Assembly (NCBI GenBank): GCA_000381625.1
Contig: KB906767.1
Location: 3,119,304 to 3,183,303 of the forward strand
Direction: 5' to 3'
Source of the DNA: Bryobacterales bacterium KBS 96
Lineage (GTDB): Bacteria > Acidobacteriota > Terriglobia > Bryobacterales > Bryobacteraceae
Length of the DNA stretch: 64,000 nucleotides
The notes under the pieces are model-generated. The model saw only the letters and a program-made list of their open reading frames with translations. It was not told where the DNA came from and made no database searches. A program made the position numbers and the translations under genes. How positions within the stretch are numbered: the first letter of the stretch is position 1; every line of letters begins with the position of its first letter. Below are positions 8,877 through 17,712 of the stretch, piece after piece.

Positions 8877-10442
8877 ATGACATCATTCAATCCGGAGCTG
8901 TTCCTTTCCACGCTGGCCCTCATCGGCGCCGTTATCGTCATATCGGCGCTTTTGTCGGGACTGGTTGAGAAGAGTGGCCTCCCGCAAGTTGCGGTCTTCC
9001 TCGGTTTGGGCGCTGCGATTGGACCGGCCGGGCTGAACCTCATCGACGTTGATCTGCATTCGCCAATTCTCCGTGTGGTGGGAACGTTGAGCCTGGTCCT
9101 GGTGTTGTTTACGGATGCGCTTTCCCTCAACCTATCGGAAGTCCGCAAACATCGATTCCTGTCGTTTCTCGTCCTCGGCCCGGGGACGCTTTTTTCCGCG
9201 GTGTTGATTGCTCTGCTCTCCTGGTGGCTCCTGGGCGTGTCGCCGGGCGCGGCTTTAATTCTCGGCGCCGCGCTTGCCTCCACCGATCCCGTCATGCTAC
9301 GGGGGCTACTCAAGAGGCCGGGGCTCAATCCGGCTGTCCGCCAGGCGCTTCGGCTGGAGGGCGGGATGAACGACGCCGTGCTTCTGCCGATAGTGCTGGT
9401 GGGAATGACATTCCTCGGCCACGGTCATTCACCGGAGGCAAGCGAGTGGGGGCGCCTGGGTATGGACATCCTCGTTCTCAGCCCGGCAGCCGGCATTATC
9501 GTGGGACTCGCCGCGGTAGGAATGCTGGAGCTAGTCAGAAAGCGAATTGGCGTGAGACGGGATTATGAATCGATCTACTCTCTCGGCGTCGCCTTCGCGG
9601 CATTTGCCGCAGCCGAATCGGTACACGGGAGCGGATTCCTGGCAGCGTTCGCGGCGGGGCTCACGATCTCGGCGGTGGATGTCGAACTCTGCGATTGCTT
9701 TCTAGAGTATGGCGAGACGACAGCCGAGATGGCGCTGATGTTTACATTTGTGCTGTTCGGTATGTCGGTGATCTGGAAGGGAGTGGATATCGTCGGAATC
9801 GGCACGCTCTTATTCGTCGGCGGCGTGTTTATCGCGCGTCCAGCGGCCTTCATTCCGGCTCTGTTGCCCGCGCGGCTTTCCTGGAAAAATCGAGCTCTTA
9901 TTTCCTGGTTTGGACCAAGAGGCTTAAGCTCACTCCTACTGGTGTTACTTCCCGTATTCGCCGGATTGCCCCAAGCCGAGTCCTTGGTAACGCTGTGTTG
10001 CCTGGTCGTGTTGTTCTCCGTTGTCCTGCACGGGCTATCGCCAAGTCTCCTCGTCAAGCCGCCTCGCGATAGCCAACCGCCTCGCAAACTCGAATCGCCT
10101 GAGAATACGCTGTCAGTTTCCGATTTCGAGCGCGACCAGGTAGAAACCGTGCCGGGGAGCGGTGAACCTCACCAGCAGTGCTCGTTATCAGGAGGTGAGT
10201 GCGGCGCGATGCCCTCCGCTCAAGAACCAATCCATCCGGAATACATTTCGATCGCTGAAGTGCGTGCGCTCGAAACGCGTCCCGGCCAGGTCGTTATTGT
10301 CGACGCCCGGACTGAAAGAACCTACGACGACAGCGACGAGTCGATTCCTGGCTCCGTTCGAGTGTCGCCCGAGCATTCTGTCAGAACCGCCACGCAACTG
10401 AGCATCCCGAAAGGAGCGGTTCTCGCCGTACTCTGTGCTTGA
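8877..10442 (+). CDS. CPA1-type cation/proton antiporter with C-terminal rhodanese domain (to in-frame UGA)
   Basis: Integral membrane Na+(K+)/H+ exchanger of the NhaP-like CPA1 family. About 12 hydrophobic segments span residues 10-395, with conserved core stretches GAALASTDPVMLRGLL and LRLEGGMNDAV (the ND pair of the ion path). A linker of about 70 residues leads to a cytoplasmic rhodanese-like domain starting ISIAEVRAL, with VVIVDARTE. The frame stops at a UGA (10440-10442) right after VLAVLCA, in the middle of the rhodanese active loop; the same frame continues as good rhodanese sequence to 10580 (separate entry). The ATG at 8877 has AGGGA 11 bases upstream; a TTG at 8868 is possible. Divergent from glgA. 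Confidence 0.88.
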   Translation: MTSFNPELFLSTLALIGAVIVISALLSGLVEKSGLPQVAVFLGLGAAIGPAGLNLIDVDLHSPILRVVGTLSLVLVLFTDALSLNLSEVRKHRFLSFLVLGPGTLFSAVLIALLSWWLLGVSPGAALILGAALASTDPVMLRGLLKRPGLNPAVRQALRLEGGMNDAVLLPIVLVGMTFLGHGHSPEASEWGRLGMDILVLSPAAGIIVGLAAVGMLELVRKRIGVRRDYESIYSLGVAFAAFAAAESVHGSGFLAAFAAGLTISAVDVELCDCFLEYGETTAEMALMFTFVLFGMSVIWKGVDIVGIGTLLFVGGVFIARPAAFIPALLPARLSWKNRALISWFGPRGLSSLLLVLLPVFAGLPQAESLVTLCCLVVLFSVVLHGLSPSLLVKPPRDSQPPRKLESPENTLSVSDFERDQVETVPGSGEPHQQCSLSGGECGAMPSAQEPIHPEYISIAEVRALETRPGQVVIVDARTERTYDDSDESIPGSVRVSPEHSVRTATQLSIPKGAVLAVLCA

Positions 10443-10580
10443 CCAAACGAAGCCACAAGCGCCCGTGTGGCGCGAGAACTTCGGAAGGCTGGTTGGGAAA
10501 AGGCGCGCGCGCTGCGCGGAGGGTGGAGTGCGTGGATCAAGGAAGGGATGCCTCACCAAAAACGGCCGGCGCAGGCGTGA
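10440..10580 (+). other. In-frame continuation of the rhodanese domain beyond UGA (candidate selenocysteine or nonsense mutation)
   Basis: After the UGA the same reading frame runs 45 more codons to a UGA at 10578-10580. It reads PNEATSARVARELRKAG and then LRGGWSAWIKEGMP, the recognisable second half of a rhodanese domain, including the closing G-G-x-x-A-W. In rhodaneses of this subtype the active loop is Y-C-x-C-P-N-E-A; here it is L-C-A-UGA-P-N-E-A. The catalytic cysteine is present and UGA replaces the second cysteine. Either UGA is read as selenocysteine (full product about 567 residues) or one base change (TGC/TGT to TGA) truncated the domain. A sequencing error is also possible. Confidence 0.65.
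10448..10483 (+). promoter_or_regulatory. Hairpin just downstream of in-frame UGA (possible bSECIS)
   Basis: GCCACA (10452-10457) pairs perfectly with TGTGGC (10466-10471) around an 8-base loop AGCGCCCG. An outer pairing CGAAG (10448-10452) with CTTCG (10479-10483) can extend it across a one-sided bulge, though G10452 can only join one of the two stems. The loop begins 16 bases after the UGA and has a G at its second position. That is at the edge of what is known for bacterial selenocysteine insertion elements (short stem, small loop with early G, close spacing). Stems this short occur by chance in GC-rich coding DNA, so this is suggestive only. Confidence 0.35.
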
Positions 10581-10618
10581 AGTGTGCAGATAGCGCGTTG
10601 AAATAGACTGGGATTTTC

Positions 10619-12457
10619 ATGCGTTTTCTCCGCTTGTTTTTACTCATGGCTCTCAGTGTGCCACTGTTGATCGCGCAACAGCCGGCGCCCGGCGGCAATT
10701 CATCGAACTCGCCGGCACAACAAACTCCGCCCAAACATAAAGAAACGGTCGTTGTCACGGGAACCACTCAGCCGCTGCCACTCGATGAGGCCGATCGCTC
10801 CGTGAGCGTCTATGATCTGCCGGCGCGCGTAGTGCTATTCGGCAATCTGGGCGATGTCCTACAGCTTGATTCTTCAGTAGACCTTCAGCCGCGCGCCGCC
10901 GGTGTCCAGGGCGATATCTCCATCCGAGGCGGCAGTTTCGGACAAACTCTGGTCCTGGTGAACGGCATTCGCGTGGACGACGCACAATCGGCTCATCACA
11001 ATTTCGATATTCCAGCCCCCATCGACGCGATTGATCGCGTTGAAATCCTCCGAGGTTCGGGGTCCACCTTGTACGGCGCTGATGCCGTAGCCGGCGTAGT
11101 GAACGTAATCACCCGGGTGGACGATCGGCCCGAGTTGCGATTCCGCAGCGGCATCGGCAACTTCGGCACGAACACCCAAAGCGGGTTCTTTTCGTTCGGC
11201 GCCGGGCCGCTGTCAGAACAGTTCTCCTTTGAGCGCGAACTGTCGACGGGATTTCGCCCGGATCGCGATTACCGGAATCTGTCCGGATCGTCCGAAACGC
11301 ACCTTCGCACCGCGCTGGGCGTGACCAGTATCTATCTCGCGGGCCTCGACCGGCCGTTCGGCGCGGATCAGTTCTACGGAGACTATCCATCCTGGGAGCG
11401 AACAAAAACCTGGTTTGCCTCGCTACGGCAGGATCTCGGCTCGCACACGGATTTCAGCCTCGCGTACCGCCGCCACACCGATCTGTTCGTCCTGTTTCGC
11501 GACAGTCCGCAAATCTACACGAATCGGCATGCCGACGAAACCTGGGATGCCGCGCTGCGCCGGCACGACAATCTCTCATCCTTCGCTACACTCTCTTACG
11601 GCGCGGAAGGAATCGCGGATAGCATCGATAGCACGAATCTCGGCGACCATCACCGCCGCCGGGGCGCGGTTTATGCCGATTTCGACGCGCGGACACTGCG
11701 GCGCTACTCGTTTTCCTTAGGCGGCCGCGAGGAATTCTTCGGCCACGGCGAAAGGGTCTTCACGCCTTCAGCCAGCGCGGGCGCATGGCTCTCATCAAAA
11801 GTGAAACTTCGTGCGTCCGCAAGCCGCGCCTTTCGCTTGCCGAGCTACACCGATCTCTATTACTCGGACCCGGCGAATCTCGGGAATCCAAATCTCAAGC
11901 CGGAAAAAGCGACGGACTACGAGGGCGGTCTCGACTGGCATCCGGCAACACGTTGGCGCGTGAGCGGGACGGTGTTCCAGCGACGCGAGAAGAACGATAT
12001 CGACTACGTTCGCAATTCACCGGCCGACATCTGGCGAGCCACCAACTTCGACAGCCTCAATTTCACGGGCGTAGAGGCGCTCGTCGAGGGACAACTGCCG
12101 CGCTCGCAGCAGGTCACTTTGCAATACACGGCGCTGCACGGCGCAAAAGCGGTGCTCGGAACGCAGCAATCGAAATATGTGTTCAACTACCCGAGCAATC
12201 AGGCGATTGCTTCGTGGCAGGTGCTCGCTCATAACGGCATTCTGGCGCGTACCCGGTTGGGAGTAACAGACCGTTTCGCGCGCTCGGTGTATGCGCTTTG
12301 GGATGTAGACGTGGCTTGGACACACTACCGCGTACGTCCCTATCTGCAGCTCTCGAATCTGACGAACACCACTTATGAAGAGCTCATTGGCATCGCCATG
12401 CCGGGCCGTTCGGCCCTGGTCGGCCTTGAATTCTGCATCATCTGCGCGCAACGATGA
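10619..12457 (+). CDS. TonB-dependent outer-membrane receptor
   Basis: 612 residues. Signal peptide 1-20 (LFLLMALSVPLLIAQ), then a Pro/Gln-rich linker and a TonB box, ETVVVTG, at 42-48. The plug domain (about 60-160) has the conserved pieces IRGGSFGQTLVLVNGIRVDD and ILRGSGSTLYGADAVAGVVNVIT. The rest is a 22-strand barrel of about 440 residues with RASASRAFRLPSYTDLYY and NPNLKPEKATDYEGG. The size and plug are BtuB/vitamin-B12-receptor-like, but no cobalamin riboswitch lies upstream, so the ligand is unknown. Odd: the chain ends in EFCIICAQR rather than an aromatic residue. It starts 38 bases after the readthrough stop of the antiporter gene, so the two may be co-transcribed. Confidence 0.92.
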   Translation: MRFLRLFLLMALSVPLLIAQQPAPGGNSSNSPAQQTPPKHKETVVVTGTTQPLPLDEADRSVSVYDLPARVVLFGNLGDVLQLDSSVDLQPRAAGVQGDISIRGGSFGQTLVLVNGIRVDDAQSAHHNFDIPAPIDAIDRVEILRGSGSTLYGADAVAGVVNVITRVDDRPELRFRSGIGNFGTNTQSGFFSFGAGPLSEQFSFERELSTGFRPDRDYRNLSGSSETHLRTALGVTSIYLAGLDRPFGADQFYGDYPSWERTKTWFASLRQDLGSHTDFSLAYRRHTDLFVLFRDSPQIYTNRHADETWDAALRRHDNLSSFATLSYGAEGIADSIDSTNLGDHHRRRGAVYADFDARTLRRYSFSLGGREEFFGHGERVFTPSASAGAWLSSKVKLRASASRAFRLPSYTDLYYSDPANLGNPNLKPEKATDYEGGLDWHPATRWRVSGTVFQRREKNDIDYVRNSPADIWRATNFDSLNFTGVEALVEGQLPRSQQVTLQYTALHGAKAVLGTQQSKYVFNYPSNQAIASWQVLAHNGILARTRLGVTDRFARSVYALWDVDVAWTHYRVRPYLQLSNLTNTTYEELIGIAMPGRSALVGLEFCIICAQR

Positions 12458-12595
12458 CGAGTGAATCGCGGCGCGGACACTCGTGTCCAATGCTACTTAC
12501 TTTCGAGAGCGGAACAGCATTCGAATGATATAACCGCCGAAACGGATCTCGACGCTGAGCGCCTGCGCCACGGACGAGAGGCCTTTCTTATGTGA

Positions 12596-13741
12596 TCAAA
12601 GGTTCTTCAACAGGAACGAGCAAATCTCATAACCCGCCAAGTACTTGAAAGGAAATTCCCCCATCGTATAATGCCCGCACGGCAGCACTTTTACCTGGTG
12701 CGGCCACTTGTACGTGTGAGCGTTGGCAATCACCTGTTCCGACAGATCGACGGGAAACGTTGTGTCGAAACGCGTGTACATGAATTTCGATTTCTTCGGA
12801 TAGGCCGCGAACAGCGCGCTATAGCTAGGCGGGCTGATGCAGTGCCACATTTCGCGCAGCGTTTCGAGGTCGGTCTGTTGCGCCAGGCTTTCCGCAATAT
12901 GCCGTGTCGAAAGGCCGCGCCAGACCACATCGGCAACATAAGTTGAGCAATGGTTGAACGCATTCACGCGGATACGCGCGTCATGCGCGCTCGCCAGGAA
13001 CGCATAGCAGGAACCAAGGCTGGTGCCGACAATCCCGAGCCGGGTAAACCCCTGCTGCTGCAGCCAGTCGTAGCAGCAGCGAATGTCGATGACAGCCTGG
13101 CGCGTCGCGTCGATGGTCCGGCAGATATTCGAAGACATCGCGTAGTCGGCGCGGTTCAGTTCCGCCGGCATGCGTTCATCGTGATACGGCAGGCTGAGCC
13201 TGAGAACCGATACGCCGAGCCGAGCGAGTCCGGAACACAATGCGTTATGCTGCGGCAATTTCGAGTTCCAATGCGGCAGCAGCACTACGGCCCGTCCTTT
13301 GCTGTTCGCAGACGGGAACCACATTGCGCGCGCGCGATTGTTTTCGGGGAACGGCGTTTCTACCGGCGAGGTGAACGTCAGCCAATTACCCGCTCGACTG
13401 ACGCTCCGGCCATTTCCATTCTGGCCCAGCGACGGTTTGTGTAGCGGCGCATTTTTCGTCCTCGGGCCGGAATGCATCGCCAAGCTGAAGTCGACGGGCG
13501 GCGTGTATGCGAAAAACTGCCCACTGTCCCGAATCACTCGCCGGTTCAGTTCCCGAATGGTTTCCACGGGCTTCGATTCGTCGAGCGGCAGCCCCTGGGC
13601 GCATGGCCAGTCTTTTGCCCACTCCAGGCCGTAGTCAAACGGCCGGACAATGCGATTGGTATCGCGAAAGCAGAGTGAATTTTCCCAATTCTCCAGCCAC
13701 CGCTCGTACCGGCGCCCGATGGGGTGTAACAGCCGGTTCAT
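12596..13741 (-). CDS. Alpha/beta-hydrolase (ABHD18-like)
   Basis: 381 residues, no signal peptide. The nucleophile elbow is GTSLGS (G-x-S-x-G). A strand-turn earlier reads VVLLPHWNSKL, and a late histidine appears in LPCGHYTMGEFP, giving the usual Ser-Asp-His order. The N-terminal lid region (RYERWLENWENSLCFRDTNR) and the domain order resemble the ABHD18/DUF2048 group, whose natural substrate is poorly known. It is convergent with the TonB receptor. The 138-base gap between them has only a 30-codon open stretch without a start. Confidence 0.75.
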   Translation of the reverse strand: MNRLLHPIGRRYERWLENWENSLCFRDTNRIVRPFDYGLEWAKDWPCAQGLPLDESKPVETIRELNRRVIRDSGQFFAYTPPVDFSLAMHSGPRTKNAPLHKPSLGQNGNGRSVSRAGNWLTFTSPVETPFPENNRARAMWFPSANSKGRAVVLLPHWNSKLPQHNALCSGLARLGVSVLRLSLPYHDERMPAELNRADYAMSSNICRTIDATRQAVIDIRCCYDWLQQQGFTRLGIVGTSLGSCYAFLASAHDARIRVNAFNHCSTYVADVVWRGLSTRHIAESLAQQTDLETLREMWHCISPPSYSALFAAYPKKSKFMYTRFDTTFPVDLSEQVIANAHTYKWPHQVKVLPCGHYTMGEFPFKYLAGYEICSFLLKNL

Positions 13742-14062
13742 GCGGCGAAACTAGATTGGGACGGATGCGCAACCGGCTGCGTATATTTTGAAATGGAAGC
13801 CTGCTCCCGCGCGGCCGAGGCCGGGCTGGGAACACGCATACGTACAGGACACGATCGTCTCTTCATTCAGATTTGAAATTTTAGTGTAGCGTTCCGCACC
13901 GCCGGGATTGCGGCTCTCAGGGCATCTTGAAGACGACGTCGCTACGGACCAAGCGATAATGGAAGTTCGTAGCACCTACCCCGAATAGTTCCGCCGAAAG
14001 CGCCAACCTAGCGGGATACTCTTAAATATGCACAGTTCGCTCGCCGTCGAGGTCTATTAGAA
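13742..14062. other. Intergenic region between divergent hydrolase and ilvD
   Basis: About 320 bases without a credible gene. It must hold the promoters of the minus-strand hydrolase and the plus-strand ilvD. AT-rich patches (tgcgtatattttgaaat near 13779; cttaaatatg near 14022) could be -10 regions, but no clear -35/-10 pair stands out. I see no leader peptide run of Ile/Leu/Val codons and no T-box. Confidence 0.4.
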
Positions 14063-15958
14063 ATGCTTGTTTACCGCTCTCGCACCACGACTCATGGAAG
14101 AAATATGGCTGGAGCCCGCGGGCTCTGGCGTGCCACCGGAATGACCGATGCCGATTTCGGCAAGCCGATCATTGCGATCGCCAACTCCTTCACTCAGTTC
14201 GTGCCTGGACACGTCCACCTGAAGGATCTCGGGCAACTGGTCGCCCGCGAGATCGAAAAAGCCGGAGGAGTCGCGAAAGAATTTAATACGATCGCGGTCG
14301 ATGACGGCATAGCCATGGGGCACGGTGGGATGCTCTACAGCCTGCCATCGCGCGATTTGATCGCGGATTCCGTCGAGTACATGGTGAACGCCCACTGCGC
14401 GGACGCCCTGGTGTGCATCTCGAATTGTGACAAGATCACGCCGGGCATGCTGATGGCCGCGCTCCGGCTAAACGTTCCGGCGATCTTCATCTCCGGCGGC
14501 CCGATGGAGGCCGGCAAAGTGAGCCACAACGGAGTTGTACGTTCCGTCGATCTCATCACGGCCATGGTGGCCGCCGCCGACACAAAGGTAAGCGACGAGG
14601 AGTCTCTGGCCATCGAACAATCTGCCTGTCCCACCTGCGGATCGTGCTCCGGAATGTTCACGGCCAATTCCATGAATTGCCTGACCGAAGCACTGGGCCT
14701 CGCGCTACCCGGCAATGGTACGGTTGTCGCCACGCACGCCGATCGCAAGGGGCTCTTCCTCGAAGCAGGCAGGCGCATTGTCGAGCTGGCAAAACGCTAC
14801 TACGAGCAGAACGACGCGAGCGTATTGCCGCGCAATATTGCAACGCGCGCGGCATTTGAGAACGCAATGACGCTCGATATCGCGATGGGCGGCTCGACCA
14901 ACACGGTTCTCCATCTGCTCGCGGCTGCGGAGGAAGGTGAGGTCGATTTCAAGATGCACCACATCGACCACTTGTCCCGCCGCGTTCCGAACCTTTGTAA
15001 GGTGGCGCCATCAGCGGCGGACGTGCATCTCGAAGACGTGCACCGCGCCGGCGGCATCATGGCGATTCTCGGCGAACTCGACCGGGCAGGCCTGCTGAAC
15101 CGCGACGTGTCGATGGTCCATTCGCGGACGCTTGGCGAAGCGCTTGAAAAATGGGATGTGAAGCGGACGCAGGACACCGCCGTCACTATGTTTTATCGGG
15201 CCGCCGCGGGCGGCATTCGCACAACCCAGGCGTTCAGCCAGAGCCGGCGATTCGATTCGCTCGATCTCGACCGGACCAAGGGAGTGGTTCGGAACAAGGA
15301 ACACGCCTTCAGCCAGGACGGCGGTCTAGCCGTTCTGTTCGGCAATATCGCGGAAGAAGGCTGCATTGTGAAGACGGCAGGCGTGGACCCGGGCTCTCTT
15401 GTTTTCTCCGGACCGGCCGTGATTTTCGAGAGCCAGGAAGCGGCCGTCGATGGCATCCTCAACGGCAAGGTCGTTGAAGGGGATGTCGTGCTGATCCGCT
15501 ATGAGGGTCCAAAGGGCGGCCCAGGCATGCAGGAGATGCTGTATCCGACCAGTTATCTGAAATCGCGCGGCCTCGGAAAAACGTGCGCACTGATTACCGA
15601 TGGCCGGTTTTCCGGCGGAACGTCGGGTCTTGCTATCGGCCACATATCCCCGGAAGGGGCCGAAGGGGGCGCCATCGCACTCGTGAAAGAGGGAGACCGC
15701 ATCGAGATCGACATTCCCAACCGCAGCATTCGCGTGGCCGTGAGCGACAGCGAATTGGCCGCACGGCGCGAAGAAATGGAAGCTCGCGGGACGCGCGCCT
15801 GGAGGCCTACGAATCGCGATCGCGTGGTCTCGCCCGCGCTCCGCGCTTACGCCGCGATGACGACCAGCGCCTCCCGCGGAGCGGTGCGCAATGTAGACCA
15901 AATTACCGGTGGCGCCGCGAGACACGCACACACGCGAAACCTGCAATTGCAGGATTGA
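14063..15958 (+). CDS. ilvD: Dihydroxy-acid dehydratase
   Basis: Dehydrates dihydroxyisovalerate and dihydroxymethylvalerate to the 2-keto acids in valine/isoleucine synthesis. 631 residues, very close to the E. coli IlvD type over its whole length (start [22 protein letters not shown]). Iron-sulfur ligands of the oxygen-sensitive type are visible in SNCDKITPG (C122) and [11 protein letters not shown] (C195). [20 protein letters not shown] and [10 protein letters not shown] are family signatures. A short tail after the usual end ([16 protein letters not shown]) is extra. No other ilv gene is adjacent. Start ATG at 14063; no strong ribosome-binding site. Confidence 0.97.
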   Translation: MLVYRSRTTTHGRNMAGARGLWRATGMTDADFGKPIIAIANSFTQFVPGHVHLKDLGQLVAREIEKAGGVAKEFNTIAVDDGIAMGHGGMLYSLPSRDLIADSVEYMVNAHCADALVCISNCDKITPGMLMAALRLNVPAIFISGGPMEAGKVSHNGVVRSVDLITAMVAAADTKVSDEESLAIEQSACPTCGSCSGMFTANSMNCLTEALGLALPGNGTVVATHADRKGLFLEAGRRIVELAKRYYEQNDASVLPRNIATRAAFENAMTLDIAMGGSTNTVLHLLAAAEEGEVDFKMHHIDHLSRRVPNLCKVAPSAADVHLEDVHRAGGIMAILGELDRAGLLNRDVSMVHSRTLGEALEKWDVKRTQDTAVTMFYRAAAGGIRTTQAFSQSRRFDSLDLDRTKGVVRNKEHAFSQDGGLAVLFGNIAEEGCIVKTAGVDPGSLVFSGPAVIFESQEAAVDGILNGKVVEGDVVLIRYEGPKGGPGMQEMLYPTSYLKSRGLGKTCALITDGRFSGGTSGLAIGHISPEGAEGGAIALVKEGDRIEIDIPNRSIRVAVSDSELAARREEMEARGTRAWRPTNRDRVVSPALRAYAAMTTSASRGAVRNVDQITGGAARHAHTRNLQLQD

Positions 15959-16104
15959 TGCGTTCTTGTAGGCTTGGCGCGGGAGAAATCCACGCGCTGG
16001 ATTCTCTGTATCGCACGCACCGTCCATCGAACACGCTCGGCGAGGGTACCGCGCCCGTTTACCTCAATGGCTTTCATCGCCTTCGATGTGCGAAATTCAC
16101 CCAA

Positions 16105-16146
16105 CAAATAACAACGGGGCGGGTTTCCCCGCCCCGTTGTTATTTG
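16105..16146. terminator. Bidirectional terminator between ilvD and glnA
   Basis: Perfect 19-base inverted repeat: left arm 16105-16123, loop tttc 16124-16127, right arm 16128-16146. The GC-rich core (ggggcggg/cccgcccc) is flanked by AACAA/TTGTT and AAATA/TATTT, so a U-rich stretch follows the GC core in both directions. It lies between convergent ilvD (stop at 15958) and glnA (stop at 16160) and can serve both. Confidence 0.9.
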
Positions 16147-16159
16147 GATCGACGGAAAG

Positions 16160-17569
16160 CTAGATGTCGTAGTAAAGCGCGAACTCGTAAGGATGCGGGC
16201 GCAGCCGGACCGCATCTGCTTCCGCCTTCCGCTTGTAGGAAACGAACGTCTCGATGAGTTCGTCGCTGAACACATCGCCCTTGAGCATGAACGCGTGATC
16301 CTCTTCGAGGCACGAGAGCGCCTCATCGAGGGAAGCAGGCATGGACGGCACTTTTTTCAGCTCTTCCGGCGAGAGATCGTAGATGTCCTTATCGAGCGGC
16401 TCACCTGGGTCGATTTTGTTTGCAATACCATCCAGTCCGGCCATCGTCATCGCCGCAAATCCGAGATAGGGATTGCACGACGGATCGGGCGGCCGGAACT
16501 CGACGCGCTTCGATTTCGGGCTTGCCGAGTACATCGGAATGCGGCAGGCAGCCGAGCGGTTACGGCGCGAATAGGCCAGATTGACGGGCGCTTCATAGCC
16601 GGGCACCAGGCGCTTGTAGCTGTTGGTCGTCGGGGCAATGATGGCGGAGAGAGCGCGAGCGTGCCTTAGAAGCCCGCCGATGTACCACAAAGCAATTTGG
16701 CTCAGACCCGCATAGCCATCGCCGGCAAACAGCGGCTTTCCATCTTTCCACAAGCTCTGGTGCACGTGCATGCCGCTGCCGTTATCGCCGAAAATGGGCT
16801 TCGGCATGAACGTCACGGTTTTGCCGTACTGGTAGGCCACGTTGCGCACGATGTACTTGTAGAGCATCATGTTGTCCGCCGATTTCACCAGCGTGTCGAA
16901 ACGTTGATCGATCTCGCACTGTCCGCCGGTCGCGACTTCGTGGTGATGACACTCGATATTGAGCCCGCACTCGATCATCGTCTCCACCATCTCGGCGCGG
17001 AGGTCCTGATAGTGGTCGGTCGGAGGAACCGGGAAATAGCCTTCCTTGTAGCGCGGGCGATAGCCGAGATTGTTCTCCACCCGCCCGGAATTCCAGCGGC
17101 CTTCTTCGGCGTCGATGAAGTAAAACCCGCTGTGCTGGTTCTGATCGAAACGGATGTTGTCGAAGATGAAAAACTCGGCTTCCGCGCCGAAGAACGCTGT
17201 ATCGGCCACGCCGCCGTTCTTCAGATAAAGCTCGGATTTCTTAGCGATCCACCGGGGGTCCCGATCGTAGTGCTGGCGGGTGATCGGATCGACAATGTCG
17301 CCCAGCATAACGAGAGTCCGAGTCTCACAGAATGGGTCCAGAAATGCCGTCGTGGGGTCCGGAATGATGAGCATATCGCTCTCGTTGATGGCGGCCCATC
17401 CGCGAATGCTCGATCCGTCAATGCCGAAGCCGTCCTCGAAGGACTCCTCTTGCAGCATGCTGATGGGGTAGGAGATATGCTGGCTCAGGCCTGGAAGATC
17501 GGTGAAGCGCAGGTCCAACTGCTTCACCTCATGCTTCTTGGCGTATTCTAATGTTTCCTTTGGACTCAT
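16160..17569 (-). CDS. glnA: Glutamine synthetase type I
   Basis: ATP-dependent ammonia assimilation, dodecameric cytoplasmic enzyme; 469 residues. The frame is open 55 codons further upstream, but the family start is the ATG at 17567-17569 ([11 protein letters not shown]), preceded by GAGAGGATC. Motifs: FDGSS-type loop ([12 protein letters not shown]), [17 protein letters not shown], the ATP-site [10 protein letters not shown], and NRSAACRIP. Tyr397 in DIYDLSPEE sits exactly at the E. coli adenylylation position, so GlnE-type control (GSI-beta) is likely. It is followed by a strong terminator and divergent from xseA. Confidence 0.97.
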   Translation of the reverse strand: MSPKETLEYAKKHEVKQLDLRFTDLPGLSQHISYPISMLQEESFEDGFGIDGSSIRGWAAINESDMLIIPDPTTAFLDPFCETRTLVMLGDIVDPITRQHYDRDPRWIAKKSELYLKNGGVADTAFFGAEAEFFIFDNIRFDQNQHSGFYFIDAEEGRWNSGRVENNLGYRPRYKEGYFPVPPTDHYQDLRAEMVETMIECGLNIECHHHEVATGGQCEIDQRFDTLVKSADNMMLYKYIVRNVAYQYGKTVTFMPKPIFGDNGSGMHVHQSLWKDGKPLFAGDGYAGLSQIALWYIGGLLRHARALSAIIAPTTNSYKRLVPGYEAPVNLAYSRRNRSAACRIPMYSASPKSKRVEFRPPDPSCNPYLGFAAMTMAGLDGIANKIDPGEPLDKDIYDLSPEELKKVPSMPASLDEALSCLEEDHAFMLKGDVFSDELIETFVSYKRKAEADAVRLRPHPYEFALYYDI

Positions 17570-17712
17570 TGATCCTCTCAATCCTCCAGGGTGAACAAGT
17601 GGCAGCGACGGGGCGTGCAATTGTTGGGGGTAAGCCGTTAGGATAACGGATCGCTCCAGCCGGCAGCAAGTGAATGCCCCATAGAAAGTTTTTCTAAGAT
17701 AAAGAAGTAAAA

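Noticed and set aside
10443-10618. Cobalamin riboswitch upstream of the TonB receptor
   Set aside because: The region is the coding continuation of the rhodanese domain and shows no B12-box pattern.
12458-12595. Short minus-strand open stretch of about 30 codons between the TonB receptor and the hydrolase
   Set aside because: No start codon or ribosome-binding site; too short to support a gene.
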